In this document: positions 49,177 to 61,000 of the stretch, piece by piece
How the letters are laid out: each line of letters begins with the position of its first letter
Position numbering within the stretch: the first letter of the stretch is position 1
NCBI RefSeq assembly: GCF_029227915.1
Contig: NC_079877.1
Span: 34,685,851 to 34,749,850 of the forward strand
Direction: 5' to 3'
DNA: 64,000 bases
Source: Hydractinia symbiolongicarpus
Lineage: Eukaryota; Cnidaria; Hydrozoa; Anthoathecata; Hydractiniidae
The notes under the pieces: generated by a model
Seen by the model: the letters and a program-made list of their open reading frames with translations, nothing else
Database searches by the model: none
Told to the model about the DNA's origin: nothing
Position numbers and translations under genes: made by a program

Positions 49177-49526
49177 GTCCCACAGTAAAAAATGACTTAT
49201 TTGTCTTAATTTTTTAATAAAGCGCTACCACAGCGCCCAGCGTAATCGCTGAGTTCCAGCAATCATGTCAAATTAAGAAGAATGTTATTTGTTGTAGTCA
49301 AACTGGCTCATTTATCACAATTATAAGGTCAAAGACTAAAATCAGTTCAATTAAGTCCCACAGTCAAACGTTTCACTGTTAAAAGCGATGTAACCTAGTA
49401 ATATCCGAATACTATCGCTATATACAACCGCTGTAACTGAAACGGATTTATACCGTTAGTAAGTCAATGAAATATAGCCTTTGGAACTGTTCCTAATTAT
49501 TCAGCACGTGCTAACGGCCAGGATTG
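49177..49526 (+). repeat. Monomer with 23-bp deletion (350 bp)
   Basis: Duplicate of 48082 within the 1095-bp repeat; join near 49425. It differs from its partner at a few bases (GATGTAACC, CTGTAACTGAAACGG). Confidence 0.85.
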
Positions 49527-51385
49527 GTCCCCCAGTAAGAAAAAACTTATTTATCTAAGTTTTTAAATAAAGCGCTACCACAGAGCCTAATGTAATCGCT
49601 GAATTCCAGCAATCATGTCAAATTAAGATGAATGTTATTCCATGGAGACCAATTAGCTCCTTCATCACATTTGTAAGGTCACAGTCCAGAATCATTCAAT
49701 TAACTCCCACAGTCAATCGTTTCACTGTTAAAAAAACACAACTTAGTAATATCGGAAGAAAATCACTAAAGACATGTTGGTGCGAATATGTGACGCAACC
49801 GTTGTAACTCCACCGGATTGACACCGTTAGAAAGTCAATAAAATGTAGTTTTTGAAACTGTCTCTATTTCTTCAATGCGCGATAACGGCTAGGATTGGTC
49901 CCACACTAAAAAATAACTTATTTTCTTAATTTTTAAATAAAGTGCTACCACAGCGCCCAGTGTAATCGCTGAGTTCCAGCAATCATGTCAAATTAAGAAG
50001 AATGTTATTTCTTGTAGTCAAAATTGCTCATTTATCACATTTATAAGGTCAAAGACCAAAATCAGTTCAATTAAGTCCCACAGTCAATCGTTTCAATGTT
50101 GAAAGCGATACAACTTAGTAATATCGGAAAAAAATCATTAAATACTTGTTGGTACGAATGTGTGACGCAACCGTTGTAACTCAAACGGATTGACACCGTT
50201 AGAAAGTCAATGAAATGTAGTTTTTGAAACTGTCTCTATTTCTTTAGCGCGCTGTAACGGCTAGGATTGGTTCCACAGTTAAAAATGACTTATTTATATT
50301 AATTTTTAAATGAAGCGCTACCACAGCGCCCAGTGTAATCGCTGAGTTCCAGCAATCATGTCAAATTAAGAAGAATGTTATTTCTTGTAGTCAAAATTGC
50401 TCATTTATCACATTTATAAGGTCAAAGTCCAAAATCAGTTCAATTAAGTCCCACAGTCAATCGTTTTACTGTTGAAAGCGATACAACTTAGTAATATCGG
50501 CAAAAATCACTAAATACATGTTGGTACGAATATGTGTCGCAACCGTTGTAACTCAAACGGATTGACACCGTTAGAAAGTCAATGAAGTGAAGTTTTCGAA
50601 ACTGTCTCTATATCTTCAGCCCGCGCTAACGGCTAGGATTGGTCCCACAGTAAAATTGACTTATTTATCTAAATTTTTAAATGAATCACTACCACAGGGT
50701 CCAGTGTAATCGCTGAGTTCCTACAACCATGTCAAATTAAGAAGAATGTCATTTCTTAGAGTCCAATTTTCTCACTTATAACATTTATAAAGTCACAGTC
50801 CAAAATCAGTTCAATTAAGTCCTACAGTCAATCGTTTCACTGTTAAAAGCGATGCAAACTAGTAATATGAGAAAAATATCGCTAAATACATGTTGGTACA
50901 AATATGTGACCCAACCGTTTTAACTCAAACGGACTGACACCGTTAGAACGTCATTGAAATGTAGTTTTTGAAACTGTCGCTATTTTTTCAGCGCGCGACA
51001 ACGGCTACGATTGGTCCTACAGTAAAGAATGACTTATTTATCTAAATTTTTAAATGAAGCGCTACGACAGCGCCCAATGTAATCGCTAAGTTCCGGCATT
51101 CACGTCAAATTAAGAAGAATGTTATTTCTTGGAGTCCAATTGTCTCAATTATCACATTTATCAGGTCACAGTCCAAAGTTAGTTGAAATAATTCCCACAG
51201 TCAATCGTTTCACTGTTAAAACCAATACAACTTAGTAATATCGGAAGAAAATCACTAGATACATGTTGGTACGAATATGTGACGCAACCGTTGTAACTCA
51301 AACGGACTGATACAGTTAGAACGTCATTGAAATGTAGTTTTTGAAACTGTCGCAATTTTTTAGCGCGCGATAACGGCTAGGATTG

Positions 51386-52874
51386 GTCCCACAGTAAAAA
51401 ATGACTTATTTATCTAAGTTTTTAAATGAAGCGCTTTCACTGCGCCAAGTGTAATTGCTGAGTTCCAACAATCATGTCAAAACAAGAAGAATGTTTTTTC
51501 TTGGAGTCCAATTTTCACACTTATAACATTTATAAGGTCACAGTCCAAAGCTAGCTCAATTAAGCTCCACAGTCAATCATTTCATTGTTAAAAGCGATAT
51601 AACTTAGTAATGTCGGAAAAAAATCACTAAATACATGTTGGTACGAATGTGTGACGCAACCGTTGTAACTCAAACGGATTGACACCGTTAGAAAGTCAAT
51701 GAAATGGAGTTTTCGAAACTGTCTCTATATCTTTAGCGCGCGCTAACGGCTATTATTGGTCCGACAGTAAAATTGACTTATTTATCTAAATATTTAAATG
51801 AATCACTACCACAGGGTCCAGTGTAATCGCTGAGTTCCTACAATCATGTCAAATTAAGAAGAATGTCATTTCTTGGAGAACAATTAGCTCATTCATCACA
51901 TTAATAAGGTCACAGTCCAGAATAAGTTCAATTAATTCCCACAGTCAATCGTTTCACTGTTAAAACCAATACAACTTAGTAATATCGGAAGAAAATCACT
52001 AGATACATGTTGGTACGAATATGTGACGCAACCGTTGTAACTCAAACGGACTGATACAGTTAGAACGTCATTGAAATGTAGTTTTTGAAACTGTCGCAAT
52101 TTTTTAGCGCGCGATAACGGCTAGGATTGGTCCCACAGTAAAAAATGACTTATTTATCTAAGTTTTTAAATGAAGCGCTTTCACTGCGCCAAGTGTAATC
52201 GCTGAGTTCCAACAATCATGTCAAAATAAGAAGAATGTTTTTTCTTGCAGTCCAGTTGGCTCACTTATCACATTTATAAGGTCACAGGCCAAAGCTAGCT
52301 CAATTAAGCTCCACAGTCAATCATTTCATTGTTAAAAGCGATATAACTTAGTAATGTCGGAAAAAAATCACTAAATACATGTTGGTGCGAATGTGTGACG
52401 CAACCGTTGTAACTCAAACGGATTGACACCGTTGGAAAGTCAATGAAATGGAGTTTTCGAAACTGTCTCTATATCTTTAGCGCGCGCTAACGGCTATTAT
52501 TGGTCCCACAGTAAAATTGACTTATTTATCTAAATATTTAAATGAATCACTACCACAGGGTCCAGTGTAATCGCTGAGTTCCTACAATCATGTCAAATTA
52601 AGAAGAATGTCATTTCTTGGAGAACAATTAGCTCATTCATCACATTTATAAGGTCACAGTCCAGAATCAGTTCAAATAAGTCCCACAGTCAATCGTTTCA
52701 CTTTTAAAAGCGATACAACTTAGTAATATCGGAAAAAAATCACTAAATACATGTTGGTACGAATATGTGACGACACCGTTGTAACTCAAACGGATTGACA
52801 CCGTTAGAAAGTCAATGAAATGTAGTTTTTGAAACTGTCTCTATTTCTTCAGCGCGCGCTAACGGCTAGGACTG
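51386..52874 (+). repeat. 2-monomer repeat, 744 bp, two copies
   Basis: 51386 and 52130 share GCGCTTTCACTGCGCC and GAATGTTTTTTCTTG; 51759 and 52503 share AAATATTTAAATGAATCAC and GGAGAACAATTAGC. The tail before each (AAAACCAATACAAC, CACTAGATAC, GATACAGTTAGAACG) also matches 744 bp apart, so the duplicated segment really begins within the monomer at 51014 and ends within 52503. Confidence 0.8.
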
Positions 52875-55800
52875 GTCCCACAGTAAAAAATGACTGATTT
52901 ATCTTAATTTTTAAATAAAGCGCTACCACAGCGCCCAGTGTAATCGCTGAGTTCCAACAATCATGTCAAATTAAGAAGAATATTATTTCTTGTAGTCAAA
53001 ATTGCTCATTTATCTTATTATAAGATCAAAATCCAAAATCAGTTCAATTAAGTCCCACAGTCAATCGTTTCACTGTTGAAAGCGATACAACTTAGTAATA
53101 CCGGAAGAAAATCAATAAATACATGTTGGTGCGAATATGTGACGACACCGTTGCAACTCAAACGGATTAAAACTGTTAGAAAGTCAATGAAATGTAGTTT
53201 TTGAAACTGTCTCTATTTCTTCAGCGCGAACTAACGACTAGGATTCGTCCCCCAGTAAAAAATGACTTATTTATCTTAATTTTTAAATAAAGCGCAACCA
53301 CAGCGCCCAGTGTAATCGCTGAGTTCCAGCAATCATGTAAAATTAAGAAGAATGTCATTTCTTAGAGTCCAATTTTCTCACTTATCACATTTATAAGGTC
53401 ACAGGCCAAAGCTAGCTCAATTAAGCTCCACAGTCAATCATTTCATTGTTAAAAGCGATATAACTTAGTAATGTCGGAAAAAAATCACTAAATACATGTT
53501 GGTACGAATGTGTGACGCAACCGTTGTAACTCAAACGGATTGACACCGTTAGAAAGTCAATGAAATGGAGTTTTCGAAACTGTCTCTATATCTTTAGCGC
53601 GCGCTAACGGCTATTATTGGTCCCACAGTAAAATTGACTTATTTATCTAAATATTTAAATGAATCACTACCACAGGGTCCAGTGTAATCGCTGAGTTCCT
53701 ACAATCATGTCAACCTAAGAAGAATGTCATTTTTTGGAGAACAATTAGCTCATTCATCACATTTATAAGGTCACAGTCCAGAATCAGTTGAAATAAGTCC
53801 CACAGTCAATCGATTCACTTTTAAAAGCGATACAACTTAGTAATATCGGAAAAAAATCACTAAATACATGTTGGTACGAATATGTGACGACACCGTTGTA
53901 ACTCAAACGGATTGACACCGTTAGAAAGTCAATGAAATGTAGTTTTTGAAACTGTCTCTATTTCTTCAGCGCGCGCTAACGGCTAGGACTGGTCCCACAG
54001 TAAAAAATGACTGATTTATCTTAATTTTTAAATAAAGCGCTACCACAGCGCCCAGTGTAATCGCTGAGTTCCAACAATCGTGTCAAATTAAGAAGAATAT
54101 TATTTCTTGTAGTCAAAAATGCTCATTTATCTTATTATAAGGTCAAAATCCAAAATCAGTTCAATTAAGTCCCACAGTCAATCGTTTCACTGTTGAAAGC
54201 GATACAACTTAGTAATACCGGAAGAAAATCAATAAATACATGTTGGTGCGAATATGTGACGACACCGTTGCAACTCAAACGGATTAAAACTGTTAGAAAG
54301 TCAATGAAATGTAGTTTTTGAAACTGTCTCTATTTCTTCAGCGCGAACTAACGACTGGGATTCGTCCCCCAGTAAAAAATGACTTATTTATCTTAATTTT
54401 TAAATAAAGCGCAACCACAGCGCCCAGTGTAATCGCTGAGTTCCAGCAATCATGTAAAATTAAGAAGAATGTCATTTCTTAGAGTCCAATTTTCTCACTT
54501 ATAACATTTATAAGGTCACAGTCCAAAATCAGTTCAATTAAGTCCCACAGTCAATCCTTTCACTGTTAAAAGCGATGCTAACTAGTAATATGAGAAAAAT
54601 CTCGCTAAATACATGTTGGTACAAGTATGTGTCCCAACCGTTGTAACTCAAACGGACTGACACCGTTAGAACGTCATTGAAATGTAGTCTTTGAAACTGT
54701 CGCTATTTTTTCAGCGCGCGACAACGGCTACGATTGGTCCCACAGTAAAGAATGACTTATTTATCTAAATTTTTAAATGAAGCGCTACCACAGCGCCCAA
54801 TGTGATCGCTAAGTTCCGGCATTCACGTCAAATTAAGAAGAATGTGATTTCTTGGAGTCCAATTGTCTCATTTATCACATTTATCAGGTCATAGTTCAAA
54901 GTTAGTTGAATTAATTCCCACAGTCAATCGTTTCACTGTTAAAACCAATACAACTTAGTAATATCGGAAGAAAATCACTAGATACATGTTGGTACGAATA
55001 TGTGACGCAACCGTTGTAACTCAAACGGACTGATACAGTTAGAACGTCATTGAAATGTAGTTTTTGAAACTGTCGCAATTTTTCAGCGCGCGATAACGGC
55101 TAGGATTGGTCCCACAGTAAAAAGTGACTTATTTATCTAAGTTTTTAAATGAAGCGCTTCCACTGCGCCAAGTGTAATCGCTGAGTTCCAACAATCATGT
55201 CAAAATAAGAAGAATGTTATTTCTTGGAGTCCAGTTGGCTCACTTATCACATTTATAAGGTCACAGGCCAAAGCTAGCTCAATTAAGCTCCACAGTCAAT
55301 CATTTCATTGTTAAAAGCGATATAACTTAGTAACATCGGAAAAAAATCACTAAATACATGTTGGTACGAATGTGTGACGAAACCGTTGTAACTCAAACGG
55401 ATTGACACCGTTAGAAAATCAATGAAATTAAGTTTTTGAAACTGTCTCTATATCTTTAGCGCGCGCTAACGGCTATTATTGGTCCCACAGTAAAAAATGA
55501 CTGATTTATCTTAATTTTTAAATAAAGCGCTACCACAGCGCCCAGTGTAATCGCTGAGTTCCAACAATCATGTCAAATTAAGAAGAATATTATTTCTTGT
55601 AGTCAAAATTGCTCATTTATCTTATTATAAGATCAAAATCCAAAATCAGTTCAATTAAGTCCCACAGTCAATCGTTTCACTGTTGAAAGCGATACAACTT
55701 AGTAATACCGGAAGAAAATCAATAAATACATGTTGGTGCGAATATGTGACGACACCGTTGCAACTCAAACGGATTAAAACTGTTAGAAAGTCAATGAAAT

Positions 55801-58088
55801 GTAGTTTTTGAAACTGTCTCTATTTCTTCAGCGCGAACTAACGACTAGGATTCGTCCCCCAGTAAAAAATGACTTATTTATCTTAATTTTTAAATAAAGC
55901 GCAACCACAGCGCCCAGTGTAATCGCTGAGTTCCAGCAATCATGTAAAATTAAGAAGAATGTCATTTCTTAGAGTCCAATTTTCTCACTTATCACATTTA
56001 TAAGGTCACAGGCCAAAGCTAGCTCAATTAAGCTCCACAGTCAATCATTTCATTGTTAAAAGCGATATAACTTAGTAATGTCGGAAAAAAATCACTAAAT
56101 ACATGTTGGTACGAATGTGTGACGCAACCGTTGTAACTCAAACGGATTGACACCGTTAGAAAGTCAATGAAATGGAGTTTTCGAAACTGTCTCTATATCT
56201 TTAGCGCGCGCTAACGGCTATTATTGGTCCCACAGTAAAATTGACTTATTTATCTAAATATTTAAATGAATCACTACCACAGGGTCCAGTGTAATCGCTG
56301 AGTTCCTACAATCATGTCAACCTAAGAAGAATGTCATTTTTTGGAGAACAATTAGCTCATTCATCACATTTATAAGGTCACAGTCCAGAATCAGTTGAAA
56401 TAAGTCCCACAGTCAATCGATTCACTTTTAAAAGCGATACAACTTAGTAATATCGGAAAAAAATCACTAAATACATGTTGGTACGAATATGTGACGACAC
56501 CGTTGTAACTCAAACGGATTGACACCGTTAGAAAGTCAATGAAATGTAGTTTTTGAAACTGTCTCTATTTCTTCAGCGCGCGCTAACGGCTAGGACTGGT
56601 CCCACAGTAAAAAATGACTGATTTATCTTAATTTTTAAATAAAGCGCTACCACAGCGCCCAGTGTAATCGCTGAGTTCCAACAATCGTGTCAAATTAAGA
56701 AGAATATTATTTCTTGTAGTCAAAAATGCTCATTTATCTTATTATAAGGTCAAAATCCAAAATCAGTTCAATTAAGTCCCACAGTCAATCGTTTCACTGT
56801 TGAAAGCGATACAACTTAGTAATACCGGAAGAAAATCAATAAATACATGTTGGTGCGAATATGTGACGACACCGTTGCAACTCAAACGGATTAAAACTGT
56901 TAGAAAGTCAATGAAATGTAGTTTTTGAAACTGTCTCTATTTCTTCAGCGCGAACTAACGACTGGGATTCGTCCCCCAGTAAAAAATGACTTATTTATCT
57001 TAATTTTTAAATAAAGCGCAACCACAGCGCCCAGTGTAATCGCTGAGTTCCAGCAATCATGTAAAATTAAGAAGAATGTCATTTCTTAGAGTCCAATTTT
57101 CTCACTTATAACATTTATAAGGTCACAGTCCAAAATCAGTTCAATTAAGTCCCACAGTCAATCCTTTCACTGTTAAAAGCGATGCTAACTAGTAATATGA
57201 GAAAAATCTCGCTAAATACATGTTGGTACAAGTATGTGTCCCAACCGTTGTAACTCAAACGGACTGACACCGTTAGAACGTCATTGAAATGTAGTCTTTG
57301 AAACTGTCGCTATTTTTTCAGCGCGCGACAACGGCTACGATTGGTCCCACAGTAAAGAATGACTTATTTATCTAAATTTTTAAATGAAGCGCTACCACAG
57401 CGCCCAATGTGATCGCTAAGTTCCGGCATTCACGTCAAATTAAGAAGAATGTGATTTCTTGGAGTCCAATTGTCTCATTTATCACATTTATCAGGTCATA
57501 GTTCAAAGTTAGTTGAATTAATTCCCACAGTCAATCGTTTCACTGTTAAAACCAATACAACTTAGTAATATCGGAAGAAAATCACTAGATACATGTTGGT
57601 ACGAATATGTGACGCAACCGTTGTAACTCAAACGGACTGATACAGTTAGAACGTCATTGAAATGTAGTTTTTGAAACTGTCGCAATTTTTCAGCGCGCGA
57701 TAACGGCTAGGATTGGTCCCACAGTAAAAAGTGACTTATTTATCTAAGTTTTTAAATGAAGCGCTTCCACTGCGCCAAGTGTAATCGCTGAGTTCCAACA
57801 ATCATGTCAAAATAAGAAGAATGTTATTTCTTGGAGTCCAGTTGGCTCACTTATCACATTTATAAGGTCACAGGCCAAAGCTAGCTCAATTAAGCTCCAC
57901 AGTCAATCATTTCATTGTTAAAAGCGATATAACTTAGTAACATCGGAAAAAAATCACTAAATACATGTTGGTACGAATGTGTGACGAAACCGTTGTAACT
58001 CAAACGGATTGACACCGTTAGAAAATCAATGAAATTAAGTTTTTGAAACTGTCTCTATATCTTTAGCGCGCGCTAACGGCTATTATTG
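52875..58088 (+). repeat. 7-monomer higher-order repeat, 2607 bp, two nearly identical copies
   Basis: Copy 1 is 52875-55481, copy 2 is 55482-58088. The seven starts match at offsets 0, 372, 745, 1117, 1489, 1862 and 2234. Rare marks are shared: TTATCTTATTATAAGATC, TCAACCTAAG, AACAATCGTG, GACTGGGATTCGTCCCCC, CGCCCAATGTGATCG, GGTCATAGTTC and ACAAGTATGTGTCCC. I noticed no difference in the parts compared by eye. Members 1 and 4, and 2 and 5, are themselves close relatives, so the 7-monomer unit contains an older 3-monomer (1117-bp) duplication. This is the most homogeneous region of the window. Confidence 0.9.
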
Positions 58089-61000
58089 GTCCCACAGTAA
58101 AATTGACTTATTTATCTAAATTTTTAAATCAATCACTACCACAGGGTCCAGTGTAATCGCTGAGTTCCTACAATCATGTCAAATTAAGAAGAATGTCATT
58201 TCTTGTAGTCAAAATGACTCATTTATCACATTTATAAGGTCAAAGTCCAAAATCAGTTCAATTAAGTCCCACAGTCAATCGTTTCACTGTTGAAAGCGAT
58301 ACAACTTAGTAATATCGGAAAAAAATCACTAAATACATGTTGGTACAAGTATGTGACCCAACCGTTCTAACTCAAACGGACTGACACCGTTAGCACGTCA
58401 TTGAAATGTAGGTTTTGAAACTGTCGCTAATTTTTCAGCGCGCGACAACGGCTAGGATTGGTCCCACAGTAAAGAATGACTTATTTATCTAAATTTTTAA
58501 ATGAAGCGCTACCACAGCGCCCAATGTAATCGCTAAGTTCCGGCATTCACGTCAAATTAAGAAGAATGTTATTTCTTGGAGTCCAATTGTCTCATTTATC
58601 ACATTTATCAAGTCACAGTCCAAAGTTAGTTGAATTAATTCCCACAGTCAATCGTTTCACTGTTAAAACCAATACAACTTAGTAATATCGGAAGAAAATC
58701 ACTAGATACATGTTGGTACGAATATGTGACGCAACCGTTGTAACTCAAACGGACTGATACAGTTAGAACGTCATTGAAATGTAGTTTTTGAAACTGTCAC
58801 AATTTTTCAGCGCGCGATAACGGCTAGGATTGGTCGCACAGTAAAAAATGACTTATTTATCTAAGTTTTTAAATGAAGCGCTTCCACTGCGCCAAGTGTA
58901 ATCACTGAGTTCCAACAATCATGTCAAAATAAGAAGAATGTTATTTTTCGGGGTCCAGTTGGCCCACTTATCACATTTATAAGGTCACAGGCCAAAGCTA
59001 GCTCAATTAAGCTCCACAGTCAATCATTTCATTGTTAAAAGCGATATAACTTAGTAATATCGGAGAAATGTCACTAAATACATGTTGTACGAATATGTGA
59101 CGCAACCGTTGTAACTCAAACGGATTAATACCGCCAAAAAACCAATTAAATGTAGTTTTTGAGAATGCCTCTATTTCTTCAGCCCGCGCTAACGGCTAGG
59201 ATTGGTCCCACAGTAAAAAATGACTTATTTATCTGAATTTTTAAATAAAGCGCTACCACAGCGCCCAGTGTAATCGCTGAGTTCCAGCAATCATGTCAAA
59301 TTAAGAAGAATGTTATTTCTTGTAGTCAAAATTGCTCATTTATCACATTTATAAGGTCAAAGTCCAAAATCAGTTCAATTAAGTCCCACAGTCAATCATT
59401 TCACTGTTGAAAGCGATACAACTTAGTAATACCGGAAGAAAATCACTAAATACTTGTTGGTACGGATATGTGACGCAACCGTTGTAACTCAAACGGAATG
59501 ATACTGTTAGAACGTCATTGAATTGTAGTTTGTGAAACAGTCGCTATTTTTTCAGCGCGCGACAACGGCTACGATTGGTCTCACAGTAAAGAATGACTTA
59601 TTTATCTAAATTTTTAAATGAAGCGCTACCACAGCGCCCAATGTAATCGCTAAGTTCCGGCATTCACGTCAAATTAGGAAGAATGTTATTTCTTGGAGTC
59701 CAATTGTCTTATTTATCACATTTATCAAGTCACAGTCCAAAGTTAGTTGAATTAATTCCCACAGTCAATCGTTTCACTGTTAAAACCGATATAACTTAGT
59801 AATATCGGAGAAATGTCACTAAATACATGTTGTACGAATATGTGACGCAACCGTTGTAACTCAAACGGATTAATACCGCCAAAAAACCAAATAAATGTAG
59901 TTTTTGAGAATGCCTCTATTTCTTCAGCGCGCGCTAACGGCTAGGATTGGTCCCACAGTAAAAAATGACTTATTTATCTGAATTTTTAAATAAAGCGCTA
60001 CCACAGCGCCCAGTGTAATCGCTGAGTTCCAGCAATCATGTCAAATTAAGAAGAATGTTATTTCTTGTAGTCAAAATTGCTCATTTATCACATTTATAAG
60101 GTCAAAGTCTAAAATCAGTTCAATTAAGTCCCACAGTCAATCGTTTCACTGTTGAAAGCGATACAACTTAGTAATACCGGAAGAAAATCACTAAATACAT
60201 GTTGGTGCGAATATGTGACGCAACCGTTGCAACTCAAACGGATTAAAACTGTTAGAAGGTCAATGAAATGTAGTTTTTGAAACTGTCTCTATTTCTTCAG
60301 CGCGAACTAAGGACTAGGATTCGTCCCACAGTAAAAAATGACTTATTTATCTTAATTTTTAAATAAAGCGCAACCACAGCGCCCAGTGTAACCGCTGAGT
60401 TCCAGCAATCATGTAAAATTAAGAAGAATGTCATTTCTTAGAGTCCAATTTTCTCACTTATAACATTTATAAGGTCACAATCCAAAATCAGTTCAATTAA
60501 GTCCCACAGTCAATCGTTTCACTGTTAAAAGCGATGCTAACTAGTAATATGAGAAAAATATTGCTAAATACATGTTGGTACAAATATGTGTCCTAACCGT
60601 TGTAACTCAAACGGACTGACACCGTTAGAACGTCATTGAAATGTAGTTTTTGAAACTGTCGCTATTTTTTCAGCGCGCGACAACGGCTACGATTGGTCCC
60701 ACAGTAAAGAATGACTTATTTATCTAAATTTTTAAATGAAGCGCTACCACAGCGCCCAGGGTAATCGCTGAGTTCCAGCAATTATTTCAAATTAAAAAGA
60801 ATGTTATTTCTTGTATTTAAAATTGCTCATTCATCACATTTATGATGTCAAAGTCCAAAATCAGTTCAATTAAGTCCCACAGTCAATCATTTCACTGTTG
60901 AAAGCGATACAACTTAGTAATATCGGAAAAAAATCACTAAATACATGTTGGTACGAATATGTGACGACACCGTTGTAACTCAAACGGATTGACACCGTTA

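Larger units (their letters stand above)
47709..49897 (+). repeat. 3-monomer higher-order repeat, 1095 bp, two copies
   Basis: Copy 1 is 47709-48803 and copy 2 is 48804-49897 (373 + 350 + 372). Members: GTGGTCAACATCGCTC at 47709/48804; the 23-bp deletion monomer with GACTAGTCCCACAG and TATATACAACCGCTG at 48082/49177; and GTCCCCCAGTAAGAAAAAAC with TTAGCTCCTTCATC at 48432/49527. Only scattered single-base differences are visible until the end of the third member. Confidence 0.88.
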
